Below are positions 42,613 through 51,171 of a stretch of 64,000 bases of DNA, one piece after another. The DNA is from JBJXFE01 sp046153875. Lineage in GTDB: Bacteria; Planctomycetota; Phycisphaerae; Phycisphaerales; UBA1924. The DNA lies in the NCBI GenBank assembly GCA_046153875.1, contig JBJXFE010000073.1, positions 62,001 through 126,000 of the forward strand, in the 5' to 3' direction. The position numbers and the translations under genes are program-made. The notes beneath the pieces are model-generated. The model made no database searches. It was not told the DNA's origin and saw only the letters and a list, made by a program, of their open reading frames with translations. How positions within the stretch are numbered: the stretch's first letter is position 1; each line of letters begins with the position of its first letter.

Positions 42613-43962
42613 GTGAACTCGGGTTGGGCAATACGGGCAGCGGCCAGTCTGGGGCTGGTGCTGGTTGCGAGCGCTGCGCTCCGGGCGCAGACGTGCAACC
42701 ACCTGTGGACAGCGGCGCTTCACACCGGCGCGTTCGATTTCGAGGTCTTCGATCACGGCGCCGGTCCGAGGCTCTACGCGGTCACGGACGGCTCGTTCTC
42801 GTCGAACGGGGTCTACGTCTCGAAGGGGATCGCACGGTGGACAGGAACCGGGTGGGAGAACATCGGCGACCTGTCCCCTAGCGTCGGGTACGCGCTGAAG
42901 GCGTACGACCACGGCGCCGGAACCGCACTCTATGTGGGGGGGGGGTTCTATTGGGCGGGGGGCGTGGTGTCGCCTGCGCTTGCGCGGTTCAGCGGTCGAA
43001 CTTGGTCCGCCGTGAGTGGGTTTACGTATCCCGACCTTGTGACGGCACTGTGTGTCTATGACGACGGCGCCGGGCCGGCGCTGGTCGTGGGCGGGTGGTT
43101 CCCCAACGGCGTCGCGGGGATCCCCAGCGCCAACATCGCCGCGTGGAACGGGCAAAAGTGGTTCGGGCTTGGCGGCGGAGTGGACAGCGAAGTCGATGAG
43201 ATGGAGGTCTTCGACGACGATGGCCCCGGTCCGAATCCCCCGTCCCTTTTCGTCGGCGGCTTCTTCGACTACGCGGGGACAACGTACGCCAGCCGCATCG
43301 CCCGCTGGGACGGGCATGAGTGGCACGCGGTCGGGCCGGGTATGGACCCGGGGTTCGGGAACGGCCCCGTGCGCACCCTGTGCGTATACGACGACGGGGC
43401 GGGGCCAGCCCTAATCGCCGCGGGCACCTTTGCCGGCGCCTTCGGCGTTCCCGGCACGAAAACCCTTGCCCGCTGGAACGGCAAACAGTGGTCGTCGATC
43501 GGAACGAACAACGGCCAGGCCACCTACGGCCTCTATGTGTTCGATGACGGTGTTCGCGGGCCCGGGCTCATCGTCGGCGGCCAGTTCTCCGTGATTGGGG
43601 GCCTGAGCGTGCCAGGCATGGCGCGCTACGACGGTACGGGCTGGTCGGCCCTGGGCGGCCCCAACGGGGGACAGCCCGGCGCCATGATCCGCCATGACGA
43701 AGGGGGCGTGCCCACGCTCTGGGTCAGCGGGGGCTTCCAGATCAGCCCTGGCATCTACACGGCGCTAGGGCGGTACCAGTACGTCTGCGAGCCCTGCTTC
43801 CCCGACTGCGACGCCTCCGGCGCGCTCACCATCGCTGACTTTAATTGCTTCCAGTCCAAGTACGTCCTGGGCGACCCCTACGCGGACTGCAACGCGAGCG
43901 GATCGCTCACGGTGGCGGATTTCGGGTGCTTCCAGGGCAAGTACGTTCTCGGGTGCCCATAG
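42613..43962 (+). CDS. Secreted delta-60/kelch-like propeller protein with GC-type dockerin pair
   Basis: Exported protein of 449 residues. Signal peptide about 1-26 (ALRAQ). Repeats of about 55 residues carry LYVGGxFxxAGGxxxxxIARWDGxxWxxVGxGxD, found in T9SS-like and planctomycete beta-propellers; about six units. Two dockerin repeats end it, the first reading ADFNCFQSKYVLGD and the second ADFGCFQGKYVLGCP. The start is GTG with GGAGG eight bases upstream. After the amber stop at 43960-43962 the same frame continues for 50 codons into a further, different dockerin pair (see the pseudogene entry). Confidence 0.87.
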   Translation: MNSGWAIRAAASLGLVLVASAALRAQTCNHLWTAALHTGAFDFEVFDHGAGPRLYAVTDGSFSSNGVYVSKGIARWTGTGWENIGDLSPSVGYALKAYDHGAGTALYVGGGFYWAGGVVSPALARFSGRTWSAVSGFTYPDLVTALCVYDDGAGPALVVGGWFPNGVAGIPSANIAAWNGQKWFGLGGGVDSEVDEMEVFDDDGPGPNPPSLFVGGFFDYAGTTYASRIARWDGHEWHAVGPGMDPGFGNGPVRTLCVYDDGAGPALIAAGTFAGAFGVPGTKTLARWNGKQWSSIGTNNGQATYGLYVFDDGVRGPGLIVGGQFSVIGGLSVPGMARYDGTGWSALGGPNGGQPGAMIRHDEGGVPTLWVSGGFQISPGIYTALGRYQYVCEPCFPDCDASGALTIADFNCFQSKYVLGDPYADCNASGSLTVADFGCFQGKYVLGCP

Positions 43963-43991
43963 AAGCGCGATCCGCCTCTCGTTCCGCGGGA
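43951..43991 (+). repeat. 41-nt block shared with 7791-7831 (copy B)
   Basis: Identical to the minus-strand copy behind the trypsin-like gene. It covers the last dockerin codons, the amber stop and 29 nt of flank, and ends where the remnant dockerin sequence begins. Confidence 0.92.
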
Positions 43992-44115
43992 CCTGGCGTG
44001 CTTCAGCCGTCGCGTCGCGAGCGGGGATCGTCGTGCGGATTGCGACCGGGACGGACGGGTGTCGGCGGCCGACGTGGCGTGCTTTGCGTCGTTGGTGAGC
44101 GCAGGGTTTGAGTGA
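43963..44115 (+). pseudogene. In-frame remnant of a second, divergent dockerin pair
   Basis: Read in the frame of the upstream gene past its amber stop this gives KRDPPLV, then PRDLACFSRRVASGD and ADCDRDGRVSAADVACFASL, ending at a TGA (44113-44115). These are two dockerin repeats of another subtype (ADCDxDGxVSAADVACF) with the first repeat lacking its N-terminal half. It looks like the original 3' end of the gene, displaced by an invading GC-type cassette. Read-through of the stop would produce a protein with four dockerin repeats. Confidence 0.75.
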
Positions 44116-44126
44116 GGGACAGCCCC

Positions 44127-45326
44127 ATGTCCGCCCTAGACAGGTCGAGGATGCGTACTGCTCGGTTGGTTGTGGCTCTGCTCGTCTGCGCGGGCGCGCT
44201 GTTGCGTGTGAACACGGCGCTGGCGCAATGCCAGCCCGAGTGGCTTCCGCAGCCCCAGGGCGGTGCCCTGAATGGGGTGGTTCGGGCGCTCGGCACGTAT
44301 CAGCGCGAACTGGTGATCGGCGGCTCCTTCACGCAGGCGTCCGGGCTGTCCGCGAACCGCGTTGCGCGATGGGACGGTCAGCAATGGGCGGCCTTGGGCA
44401 GCGGTGTCAACGGGGCCGTGTACGCGGTTCAAGAGTTCAACCGTGATCTCTACGTCGGCGGCGATTTCTCCGCAGCGGGCGGTGAACCAGCGGGGGGCAT
44501 CGCGCGCTGGAACGGGAACGCCTGGTCGAGCTTGGGGACGACTCTCGGTCCATTCTACGACCTGACGATCTATGACAACGGCGTCGTGGTCACATCTGGT
44601 GGAGTCGCCAGGTGGGACGGCGCAAGCTGGCACGGTTTCGGAGCGGGGATCGATTTCACAAGCACAACTCTCGCGGCGCATGAAGGGTACTTGTACGCGG
44701 GGGGATTCGAGACGATCGGGTTTGAGCCTATTGCCCGCGTGGCGCGCTGGGACGGCCAGTTCTGGACCAACCTCCCCATGATTCCGGCGGGCGGAGTCGG
44801 TCACCAGGTAACGAGCCTAGGAGTCAGTCAGGATGTACTTCATGCGGGCGGGATGAACACCGCGGTTGCCGTCCACCAGTGGGACGGAAGCACCTGGGAT
44901 CCACTGGGTACGCAGAGCATGTGGATCAACACACTGGCTCTCGTGTCGTTTCGCGGTGACCTTGTAGCGGGCGGCACGGTGCCGAATGGAAGCCAGGGCC
45001 TCGCTCGATGGAACGGCTCGGCGTGGACTAACTTAGGGCTCGGCCTCAACGGCGCGGTCAACGCTCTGCTGGTACACGACGACACGTTGATCGCGGGCGG
45101 GTTCTTCACGTTGGCCGGCGGCCTGCCCTCGCCATACTGGGCCCGTTACGGCTGCCCGTGCGAGCCGGACTGCAACAACTCCGGCTCGCTCACCATCGCC
45201 GACTTCGGGTGCTTTCAGTCCCAGTACGTTCTGGGCGATCCGTACGCCGACTGCAACGCCAGCGGCACGCTCACCATCGCCGACTTCGGGTGCTTCCAGG
45301 GCACGTACGTCCTCGGGTGCCCGTGA
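44127..45326 (+). CDS. Secreted delta-60/kelch-like propeller protein with GC-type dockerin pair
   Basis: Paralog of the gene at 42613, 399 residues. It has a signal peptide (MRTARLVVALLVCAGALL...ALAQ), repeated ELVIGGSFTQASGLSANRVARWDGQQWAALGSG-type blades and two dockerin repeats, SGSLTIADFGCFQSQYVLGD and SGTLTIADFGCFQGTYVLGCP. Three starts are possible (GTG 44112, ATG 44127, ATG 44151). ATG 44127 follows GAGGGAC about eight bases; ATG 44151 would begin exactly at the signal peptide. It has CPCEPDCNNSG at the propeller-dockerin junction. It is preceded by the displaced dockerin remnant. Confidence 0.85.
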   Translation: MSALDRSRMRTARLVVALLVCAGALLRVNTALAQCQPEWLPQPQGGALNGVVRALGTYQRELVIGGSFTQASGLSANRVARWDGQQWAALGSGVNGAVYAVQEFNRDLYVGGDFSAAGGEPAGGIARWNGNAWSSLGTTLGPFYDLTIYDNGVVVTSGGVARWDGASWHGFGAGIDFTSTTLAAHEGYLYAGGFETIGFEPIARVARWDGQFWTNLPMIPAGGVGHQVTSLGVSQDVLHAGGMNTAVAVHQWDGSTWDPLGTQSMWINTLALVSFRGDLVAGGTVPNGSQGLARWNGSAWTNLGLGLNGAVNALLVHDDTLIAGGFFTLAGGLPSPYWARYGCPCEPDCNNSGSLTIADFGCFQSQYVLGDPYADCNASGTLTIADFGCFQGTYVLGCP

Positions 45327-45382
45327 AGCAATGGGCAGTCGGCAATGGGCCGAACGGATCAGCACGAAAGACCGAGACACGT

Positions 45383-45784
45383 TCAGCACCCGTGGCCCGG
45401 CTGGCGGCCTGTTTCCCGCGCCGCGATGAGGTCGTGGGCGATGACCGCAGCGTGCGCGACCCGCGCCGGTGTCGACCGATCGGCGTAGAGCGCCCACAGC
45501 GTGCCGCTCGCGGGCGAATACCCCGCCCGGCCCAGGTGCCGGATCGCCGCGATCAGCGCCTTCTCATCCGTTTCTTTCAGGAGGAGATCGCTGAGGGCCG
45601 CCGCGACCCGCGACGCGCCCGACCCACGGGATGCATCGCCGCCGCTCTCCCCCGCCCCCTCGCCAAGCCGGATCAAGTCGAGCACGGCCACCCGGCGCAC
45701 AGCCACCGCGTCCGACGCCAGCCGCCCCACCAGTTCATCGAATCCCGCGGGCGAGCGGATCGCGCCGTGGACGCCGCCCGTCAC
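45383..45784 (-). CDS. HEAT-like repeat protein
   Basis: Small helical protein of 133 residues. Two or three helical pairs are visible (FDELVGRLASDAVAVRRVAVLDLIRLG, SRVAAALSDLLLKETDEKALIAAIRHLGRAGY, GTLWALYADRSTPARVAHAAVIAHDLIAA), resembling HEAT repeats. The start is GTG, overlapping the stop of the upstream lipoprotein gene by four bases (GTGA), so it is translationally coupled. The two proteins probably act together; no more can be said. Confidence 0.72.
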   Translation of the reverse strand: MTGGVHGAIRSPAGFDELVGRLASDAVAVRRVAVLDLIRLGEGAGESGGDASRGSGASRVAAALSDLLLKETDEKALIAAIRHLGRAGYSPASGTLWALYADRSTPARVAHAAVIAHDLIAARETGRQPGHGC

Positions 45785-46398
45785 CGTCCCCCGCCGAGCG
45801 CCGCCTCGGCCCGCGCGGCCGCGGCCTCGTCGAAGTAGCTCAGCGTCGGCGACGCGGGCGCCGGTGTCCATTCGCGGTGCCCGACGACCGTCCACGCCCG
45901 CATCCCGCCGCGCAGATTCACGCGGACCTCCTGGTACACGGGCTCGCCCGACGGCGACTCGGTCATGTCGCCCACCGGGCACAGGATGCTCACCTGGGCC
46001 TCGTCCCCGCGCAGCCGCATCGACGCGAGGTGATACGTCGGAAGGCTCTTCGTCTTCTCCGTCAGCGGGGCCGCACCCGTGATCCGTCCCACCGTTCGCT
46101 TGTGGATCAGCGGCTTGAGTTCCGGCGGCAGATTCACCGCGAAGCTCCTCGGCGGCGGCGTGGCGCCCGTGGTCGGGTCGGCCGGCGCGGGCGGGTACTT
46201 CCGCACCGCCCAGTTGAACGCCTCCACCATCACGTCGGTGTTCGGCAGGTCGTTGGGGTCGGCGAAGGATTTCTGCCCGGCCTCCGGGGGATACGTCGTC
46301 CAGCCGACGCACCCGCCGAGCAGCGCCGCGCCCGCGAACCCCACGACCATCGCCGCCGCACGAGCCACGACCCATCCCGTTCCGCGACGCACGTTCAT
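45781..46398 (-). CDS. Lipoprotein of unknown function
   Basis: Predicted lipoprotein of 205 residues. Lipobox LLGGC ends a hydrophobic stretch (AMVVGFAGAALLGGC, Cys near 25). The body (about 40-200) is mixed beta with LPTYHLASMRLRGDEAQVSILCPVGDMTESPSGEPVYQEVRVNLRGGMRAW, a segment that looks like a beta-barrel or cystatin-like fold; no family recognised. The AGGAG nine bases upstream of ATG 46398 supports the start. It overlaps the HEAT-like gene, forming a two-gene operon. Confidence 0.75.
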   Translation of the reverse strand: MNVRRGTGWVVARAAAMVVGFAGAALLGGCVGWTTYPPEAGQKSFADPNDLPNTDVMVEAFNWAVRKYPPAPADPTTGATPPPRSFAVNLPPELKPLIHKRTVGRITGAAPLTEKTKSLPTYHLASMRLRGDEAQVSILCPVGDMTESPSGEPVYQEVRVNLRGGMRAWTVVGHREWTPAPASPTLSYFDEAAAARAEAALGGGR

Positions 46399-46561
46399 GG
46401 ACACGCTCCTGCCTCCCGCGATCGACCGCCCGCGGCCTCCATGGCCGCGGCGAACATGATACCGCCCCGCACGCCGCCCGCGTGGCGTGCCCGACCGGGC
46501 TGCGCGGCTGCCGACAGGCGCGCGACTTGATGACGCGCCCCGCGCCTGCTTTGCTCTCCGC

Positions 46562-47656
46562 GTGAGCCTCCGGCTGCTCATGGTGATGCCCTCGTGGGTC
46601 GGCGACGCGATCATGGCGACGCCGGCGCTACGGCTCGTCCGCTCCGCCATGCCCGGGGCCTTCATCGGCGGGCTCGTCCGCCCGGGGATCGACGAGGTCC
46701 TCGCAGGAACGGACCTGCTCGACGAGCTGCACGTCGAGCGGGCGGGCGGCGTCATGGGTCCGAAGCGCGCCGCCGCCGTGCTGCGCTCGCGGCGGTACGA
46801 CGCCGCCCTCATCCTCGCCAACTCGTTCTCGTCGGCCCTGATCACCCGGCTGGCCTTCATCCCGCGACGCGTGGGATACGCCCGCGACGCACGCTCCCTC
46901 CTTCTCACCGAGCGCCTCACCGCCCCGAAACGCCCCGACGGGCGGTGGGCTCTCACCCCCGCGCTGACCTACTACTGGAACGCCGCGTGCGCCTTCACGC
47001 GCGATACCCCCTCAGGCCGCAACGCCGAGCCCGCCCCGTGGGATTCACTCCCGCCCGCGGCACGCCTCGAGCTGCGAACCACCGCCGACGAGGAAGAGGC
47101 CGCGGACAAGCTCCTCGCCCGCGCCGGCCTCGCGCCCGACACCCCGACCGCGATCCTCAACCCCGGTGGCAACAACCCGGCCAAACGGTGGCCGCCGGAC
47201 CGCTTCGCCCGTGTCGCCCGCCACCTGCGCGAGCATCACGGCCTCACCACGCTGGTCAGCGGGTCGCCCGCCGAGGCCGACCTCGCCGAGTTCATCGCCG
47301 CCGAGTCGGGCGCGAACCACTCCTCCCGCGTGGCCATCGCCCTGCCTCGACTCGGGCTGCGCATCGGCGCGGTCAAGGCCCTCGTCCGCCGCTCGCGGAT
47401 CATGGTCACGAACGACACCGGCCCGCGCCACATCGCCGCGGCGTTCGGCGTCCCCGTCGCCACGCTCTTCGGGCCCACCGACCCGCGCTGGACCACCATC
47501 CCCGCGCCCGGGGGCGAGGCGGTCATCGTCGCCGACCCCACACTGCCCGCGGATCAGGTGTGCGACGACCACCCGGAACGCTGCAGCATCGAGCGGATCG
47601 CTCCCGAGGAGGTCATCGCCGCGGCGAACCGCCTGCTCGCCTCACGCCGCGCGTGA
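46562..47656 (+). CDS. Glycosyltransferase family 9 (lipopolysaccharide heptosyltransferase II-like)
   Basis: GT-B family 9 enzyme of 364 residues, WaaF-like. It opens with LRLLMVMPSWVGDAIMATPALRLVR, has YDAALILANSFSSALITRLAFIPRRVGY in the first half and AILNPGGNNPAKRWPPDRFARVARHL and IMVTNDTGPRHIAAAFGVPVATLFGPTDPRW in the second; those are the acceptor and ADP-heptose binding hallmarks. It would add heptose (or a related sugar) to the lipopolysaccharide core. GTG 46562 starts right at the conserved strand; no clear ribosome site. It is divergent from the lipoprotein operon. Confidence 0.9.
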   Translation: MSLRLLMVMPSWVGDAIMATPALRLVRSAMPGAFIGGLVRPGIDEVLAGTDLLDELHVERAGGVMGPKRAAAVLRSRRYDAALILANSFSSALITRLAFIPRRVGYARDARSLLLTERLTAPKRPDGRWALTPALTYYWNAACAFTRDTPSGRNAEPAPWDSLPPAARLELRTTADEEEAADKLLARAGLAPDTPTAILNPGGNNPAKRWPPDRFARVARHLREHHGLTTLVSGSPAEADLAEFIAAESGANHSSRVAIALPRLGLRIGAVKALVRRSRIMVTNDTGPRHIAAAFGVPVATLFGPTDPRWTTIPAPGGEAVIVADPTLPADQVCDDHPERCSIERIAPEEVIAAANRLLASRRA

Positions 47657-47762
47657 CCAGGCCCGGAATCTCCGCCTTCCCTCGGGGTTTCTTGACCCCC
47701 GACCCCGTCCCACTACGATGCTCGGCCAACCGTCCGGCCGAGAGGCCCGGCGGGCACAACCC

Positions 47763-47837
47763 GGGGGCATAGCTCAGTTTTGGTAGAGCGCATCCATGGC
47801 ATGGATGAGGTCAGGGGTTCGAGTCCCCTTGCCTCCA
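47763..47837 (+). tRNA. tRNA-Ala (anticodon GGC)
   Basis: A 75-nt cloverleaf: acceptor GGGGGCA/TGCCTCC with the G3-U70 pair that identifies alanine tRNA, D-arm GCTC/GAGC, anticodon arm CATCC-ATGGCAT-GGATG (anticodon GGC), five-base variable loop, T-arm AGGGG-TTCGAGT-CCCCT, discriminator A. The CCA is not encoded. Confidence 0.97.
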
Positions 47838-47984
47838 CTTCGGCGACCGACGCCCGGGCAACCCGCCCGGGCGTTGTTCGTTGGCGGCCCGCGCGACCCC
47901 GCCTGACTGGTTCCCGCCACCGGGGGAGGGTCGGGGCCATACGATGGGTTGAACAAAGCGTTTCACCCCGTCGATAGCAATGCA

Positions 47985-48947
47985 ATGACCTCCAGGCGGT
48001 CACACCGATCCGACCAACCCCGAGCCCCGCGTCCCGCCCGGATGGCTCTGACCAGCTTCCGACGGGTGGCGAAGGCGGCCGGCTCCGGGCTCAAGCGATA
48101 CCCCAGGGCGTTGCTGGAGTCATTCAACTCCGACATCGGCGCGCCGCGCTTCGAGCGCGCGGCCTCGCTGCTCCCTGATGTGACCGCCCACGATCTGGCG
48201 GCGCTGTGGCTGGGCCACGCGGGCACGCTGCTGCGCGTCGGGGGCGTGACCATCCTGACGGACCCGGTGCTGACGGACCGCATCGGCCCGCGGTTCGCCG
48301 GGGTGACGATCGGCCTGCCGCGCCTGGGCCCCGCGCCGATCGCGCCGGCGGACCTGCCGCCCATCGACCTCGTGCTGCTCTCGCACGCGCACTTCGACCA
48401 CCTCGACAAGCCCACGCTCCGCGCCATCGCGTCGGCGCGAACCACGGTCGTCACCGCCCGGCGGACCGCACGCCTCGTGCCGCGCGGGTTCGGGCGCGTC
48501 GTCGAGCTCGACTGGACCGAACACCTGCGCTTCAAGGGGCTGGACCTCTCGGCCATCCGCCCCGCACACTGGGGCGCGCGGGCCGCCCTCGACCGCCGAC
48601 GTGGCTACAACAGCTACCTCATCCGATCCGACGCCGGCGGCGTGCTCTTCGCCGGCGACACCGCCTACACCGATGCCTTCAACCACCTGCCCGGAGTGGA
48701 CCTGGCGGTCTTCGGCATCGGGTCCTACGAACCCTGGGAGCACGCGCACGCCACGCCCGAGCAGACGTGGTCGATGTTCCGCTCCATCGGCGGCGGGGCC
48801 GCCGGGCGCCTCCTGCCCGTGCATCACTCCACCTTCCCCATGGGCGACGAGCCGATCGGCGACCCGATGCGCCGCCTTCTCGCCGCGGCCGGAGCGGAGT
48901 CGCACCGCGTCATCCAGGCCGCCCCCGGCGAGTTGTGGACGGCGTGA
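47985..48947 (+). CDS. MBL-fold metallo-hydrolase
   Basis: Metallo-beta-lactamase-fold enzyme of 320 residues, in the UlaG/NAPE-PLD-like group. The metal-binding motif SHAHFDHLD is near residue 134; ALWLGHAGTLLRVGGVTILTDPVL is the first strand pair; FAGDTAYTDAF carries the bridging Asp, and LPVHHSTFPMG the last His. The start is uncertain: ATG 47985, ATG 48042 and a TTG at 47949 are all in frame and none has a good ribosome site. Substrates in this group include lactonates and N-acyl phospholipids. It is a single gene after the tRNA. Confidence 0.85.
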   Translation: MTSRRSHRSDQPRAPRPARMALTSFRRVAKAAGSGLKRYPRALLESFNSDIGAPRFERAASLLPDVTAHDLAALWLGHAGTLLRVGGVTILTDPVLTDRIGPRFAGVTIGLPRLGPAPIAPADLPPIDLVLLSHAHFDHLDKPTLRAIASARTTVVTARRTARLVPRGFGRVVELDWTEHLRFKGLDLSAIRPAHWGARAALDRRRGYNSYLIRSDAGGVLFAGDTAYTDAFNHLPGVDLAVFGIGSYEPWEHAHATPEQTWSMFRSIGGGAAGRLLPVHHSTFPMGDEPIGDPMRRLLAAAGAESHRVIQAAPGELWTA

Positions 48948-48953
48948 GGGGCA

Positions 48954-49110
48954 TCGAGCAGATGGAGCAGATGGAGCAGAGAGCACAACGAAAACACGTG
49001 ACCCAGAGCGACCGGCTGGAGGCTCGCCTCTCCCGTCGCGGGATCATGAACCCACCCGTTCGCGCCGGTTGATCTGTTCCATCTGCTTTATCCGCTCGAT
49101 CCGCTCGCTC
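48954..49110. repeat. Inverted minisatellite-like GAGCAGATG repeats
   Basis: On the plus strand GAGCAGATG-GAGCAGATG-GAGCAGAGAG begins just past the MBL gene stop. About 100 nt later CTGTTCCATCTGCTTTATCCGCTCGATCCGCTCG is an imperfect inverse of the same unit. They can form a long imperfect hairpin between two convergent genes. Confidence 0.6.
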
Positions 49111-49112
49111 GG

Positions 49113-50591
49113 CTACAACAGCGGGCTTGCCAGCCGCGCCACGTTCTCCTTCAGCCGCGGCCAGAGCGGGCGGGCCTTCCACTCGTCCGCGAAGACCTCC
49201 TTCGACTGCGCGATGTACTCCGTCTGCAGCATCCGCATGTGGCTGGCAAAGTCGGAGTCGAACACGAAGAGCGTGATCTCGAAGTTCAGCCGGAAGCTGC
49301 GGATGTCCAGGTTCGTCGAGCCGATCAGAGCGACGTCGGCGTCGATCGTCACCGTCTTGGCGTGCAGCAGCCCCGGCGCGTGCTCCAGGATCCGAACCCC
49401 GCCCTCGAGCAGCTCCGTGTAGTGCGACCGGCTCGCGGCCGCGACCAGCCGCCCGTCGAGCTTCCGCGGCACCACCAGCGTCACGTTCACACCCTGCCGG
49501 GCCGCGCACACCAGCGCCGTCTTCATCGCCTCGTCCGGCACGAAGTACGGCGTGGTCATGATGATCTCGCGCCGGGCCGCGTAGATCGTCGTCAGCATCG
49601 CCTCCTGGATCGCGTCGGGCGACGGCACCGGCCCCGAGGGCACCACCTGCACGATCGATCCGGACTCGGGCAGGCTCGGCTCGGGCAGAAGGTCCTTGAC
49701 CTCCGGCAGCGCCGCGTCGCTCTCCATGTGCCAGTCGTGCAGGAACACCACCTCCAGCGCCTGCGCCGCGGGGCCCTCGATCCGCACGGAGGCGTCGATC
49801 CACGGCCCGATGCCCGTGCGCGGCTTGTGCCCGTAGCTGGGGTGAGTGACGTTGTGGCTCCCGGTGAACGCGACCCACCCGTCGATCACCGCGATCTTGC
49901 GGTGGTTGCGGATGTCCACCCGCGCGAGCACGGCCCGCAGCGGCGTCACCGGCAGCGCCGCCACGATCGTCACCCCGGAGCCGCGCATCCGCACCGCCAG
50001 GTCACTCCGCAGGAACTTGCGGCTCCCGGCGGCATCGACAAGCACGCGGCACTCAACGCCGCGTGACGCCGCACGGATCAGCGCCTCGCCCAGCAGCATC
50101 CCGAACTCGTCGGGAGCCCAGATGAACGTCAGCACGTGGCACCAGCGCGCGGCGCCGTCGACGTCCTTGACCACCGCCCGCACGAACTCGCGCGTGTCCG
50201 CGATCAGCGTGATCCGGTTGCCCACCAGCGGCGGCATCTGGGCGATGCCGGTCAGCAGCCGCGCGATGTGGTGGTAGGGTTCAACGTCGCTCGTCCAGTT
50301 CTGGGCCCGGCTCTTCCAGAACACATGAGCCTGTTCCTCGATCCCCTTGGCCGCGTCGAGGTATCGGCGCACGCGCCGCGAGCCGAGCCGCACCTCGCCG
50401 ATCAGCACGTACAGCGGGATGCCCAGCCCGGGCAGGAGCAGGATGACCACCAGCCACGACAGGACCGTCGGCACGGGGGCCCGGCGCATCACGATGCGCA
50501 CCGCGAACACGAGCCGAAGCCCGAAGTCCGCCAGAAGGGTCACCCAGACCCACAGTTGCCAGTCGAACACGGGGTCACTGTACCGGATCAC
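49113..50591 (-). CDS. cls: Cardiolipin synthase (phospholipase D superfamily)
   Basis: Membrane enzyme of about 492 residues that joins phosphatidyl groups to form cardiolipin. Two N-terminal membrane helices (about 8-65) are followed by two HKD catalytic motifs: HRKIAVIDGWVAFTGSHN near 228 and HAKTVTIDADVALIGSTNLD near 410. RSFRLNFEI after the second motif is typical of cardiolipin synthases. GTG 50591 is preferred because the helix starts there; the frame is open for 28 more codons. It is the last gene of a long minus-strand run. Confidence 0.92.
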   Translation of the reverse strand: MIRYSDPVFDWQLWVWVTLLADFGLRLVFAVRIVMRRAPVPTVLSWLVVILLLPGLGIPLYVLIGEVRLGSRRVRRYLDAAKGIEEQAHVFWKSRAQNWTSDVEPYHHIARLLTGIAQMPPLVGNRITLIADTREFVRAVVKDVDGAARWCHVLTFIWAPDEFGMLLGEALIRAASRGVECRVLVDAAGSRKFLRSDLAVRMRGSGVTIVAALPVTPLRAVLARVDIRNHRKIAVIDGWVAFTGSHNVTHPSYGHKPRTGIGPWIDASVRIEGPAAQALEVVFLHDWHMESDAALPEVKDLLPEPSLPESGSIVQVVPSGPVPSPDAIQEAMLTTIYAARREIIMTTPYFVPDEAMKTALVCAARQGVNVTLVVPRKLDGRLVAAASRSHYTELLEGGVRILEHAPGLLHAKTVTIDADVALIGSTNLDIRSFRLNFEITLFVFDSDFASHMRMLQTEYIAQSKEVFADEWKARPLWPRLKENVARLASPLL

Positions 50592-50638
50592 AGGGGCGTA
50601 CCGTGCCCGCGCGCCGGGGTGACCCCGGATTCGGACGC

Positions 50639-50670
50639 CGAGGCTGAGGAGTCCTCGACGAAGCCTCGGG
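50639..50670. other. Hairpin between DUF167 and cardiolipin synthase genes
   Basis: CCGAGGCT pairs with AGCCTCGG across 16 nt containing a second small stem (GAGGA/TCCTC). A third copy of CCGAGGCT occurs at about 50712. No T-run follows, so terminator status is weak. Confidence 0.35.
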
Positions 50671-50739
50671 TCCATCGACCCCCGCGCGTGATCGACGGTC
50701 GGAACCGGTGTACCCGAGGCTTCGCTCCACGAGCGTCGC

Positions 50740-51021
50740 TCAGCTTCGGCGCCCGAGTCCCAAGACTGCCCGCACCGTCTCGGCGTCGGCCCCCGTCACA
50801 CGGACGGTCTTCTCCGCGCTGGCGTGCCCGCTCACCACCTCGACCTGGCGCGGCTTGACGCCGAGCGCGGCCGCGATCAGCGCGCAGATCGCGGCGTTCG
50901 CCTTCCCGCCCTCCGGCGGCGCCGACACGCGAACCTTGAGCCGGTCGCCGAGCATCCCGACGATCTCGTCGCGGCGTGCGCCGGGGACGGCCTTGATCAG
51001 GAGGCGGCATGACCGCTCCAT
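50740..51021 (-). CDS. DUF167 family protein (YggU-like)
   Basis: Small protein of 93 residues. It has the family core RLLIKAVPGARRDEIVGMLGDRLKVRVSAPPEGGKANAAICALIAAALGV, with PEGGKANA the signature, then EVVSGHASAEKTVRVTG. The family is widespread and of unknown biochemical role; a link to RNA or nucleotide metabolism has been suggested only from gene order. ATG 51021 is chosen because homology starts there, though a longer frame exists. Gap of 148 nt to the cardiolipin synthase. Confidence 0.92.
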   Translation of the reverse strand: MERSCRLLIKAVPGARRDEIVGMLGDRLKVRVSAPPEGGKANAAICALIAAALGVKPRQVEVVSGHASAEKTVRVTGADAETVRAVLGLGRRS

Positions 51022-51171
51022 GGGACCGAGCTCACCAACCCACCTCCTCGACGCGTGCACGTGCGGCCTCGAGCTCAGCACGACTCCGAAATGGGTAGGA
51101 GGAGCGACTCAATTCTGGTCGGTCGATCGCTCGCGAGAGACGGCCGGTTTGCAACAAGCTCTGCACCAACC

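Noticed and set aside
43845..44111. 88-codon frame at the dockerin remnant
   Set aside because: Wrong frame; the frame of the upstream gene gives the dockerin residues.
45383..46375. A single 330-residue protein covering the HEAT-like and part of the lipoprotein genes
   Set aside because: The first part is the antisense-like second frame of the lipoprotein gene; the GTGA overlap gives two coupled genes instead.
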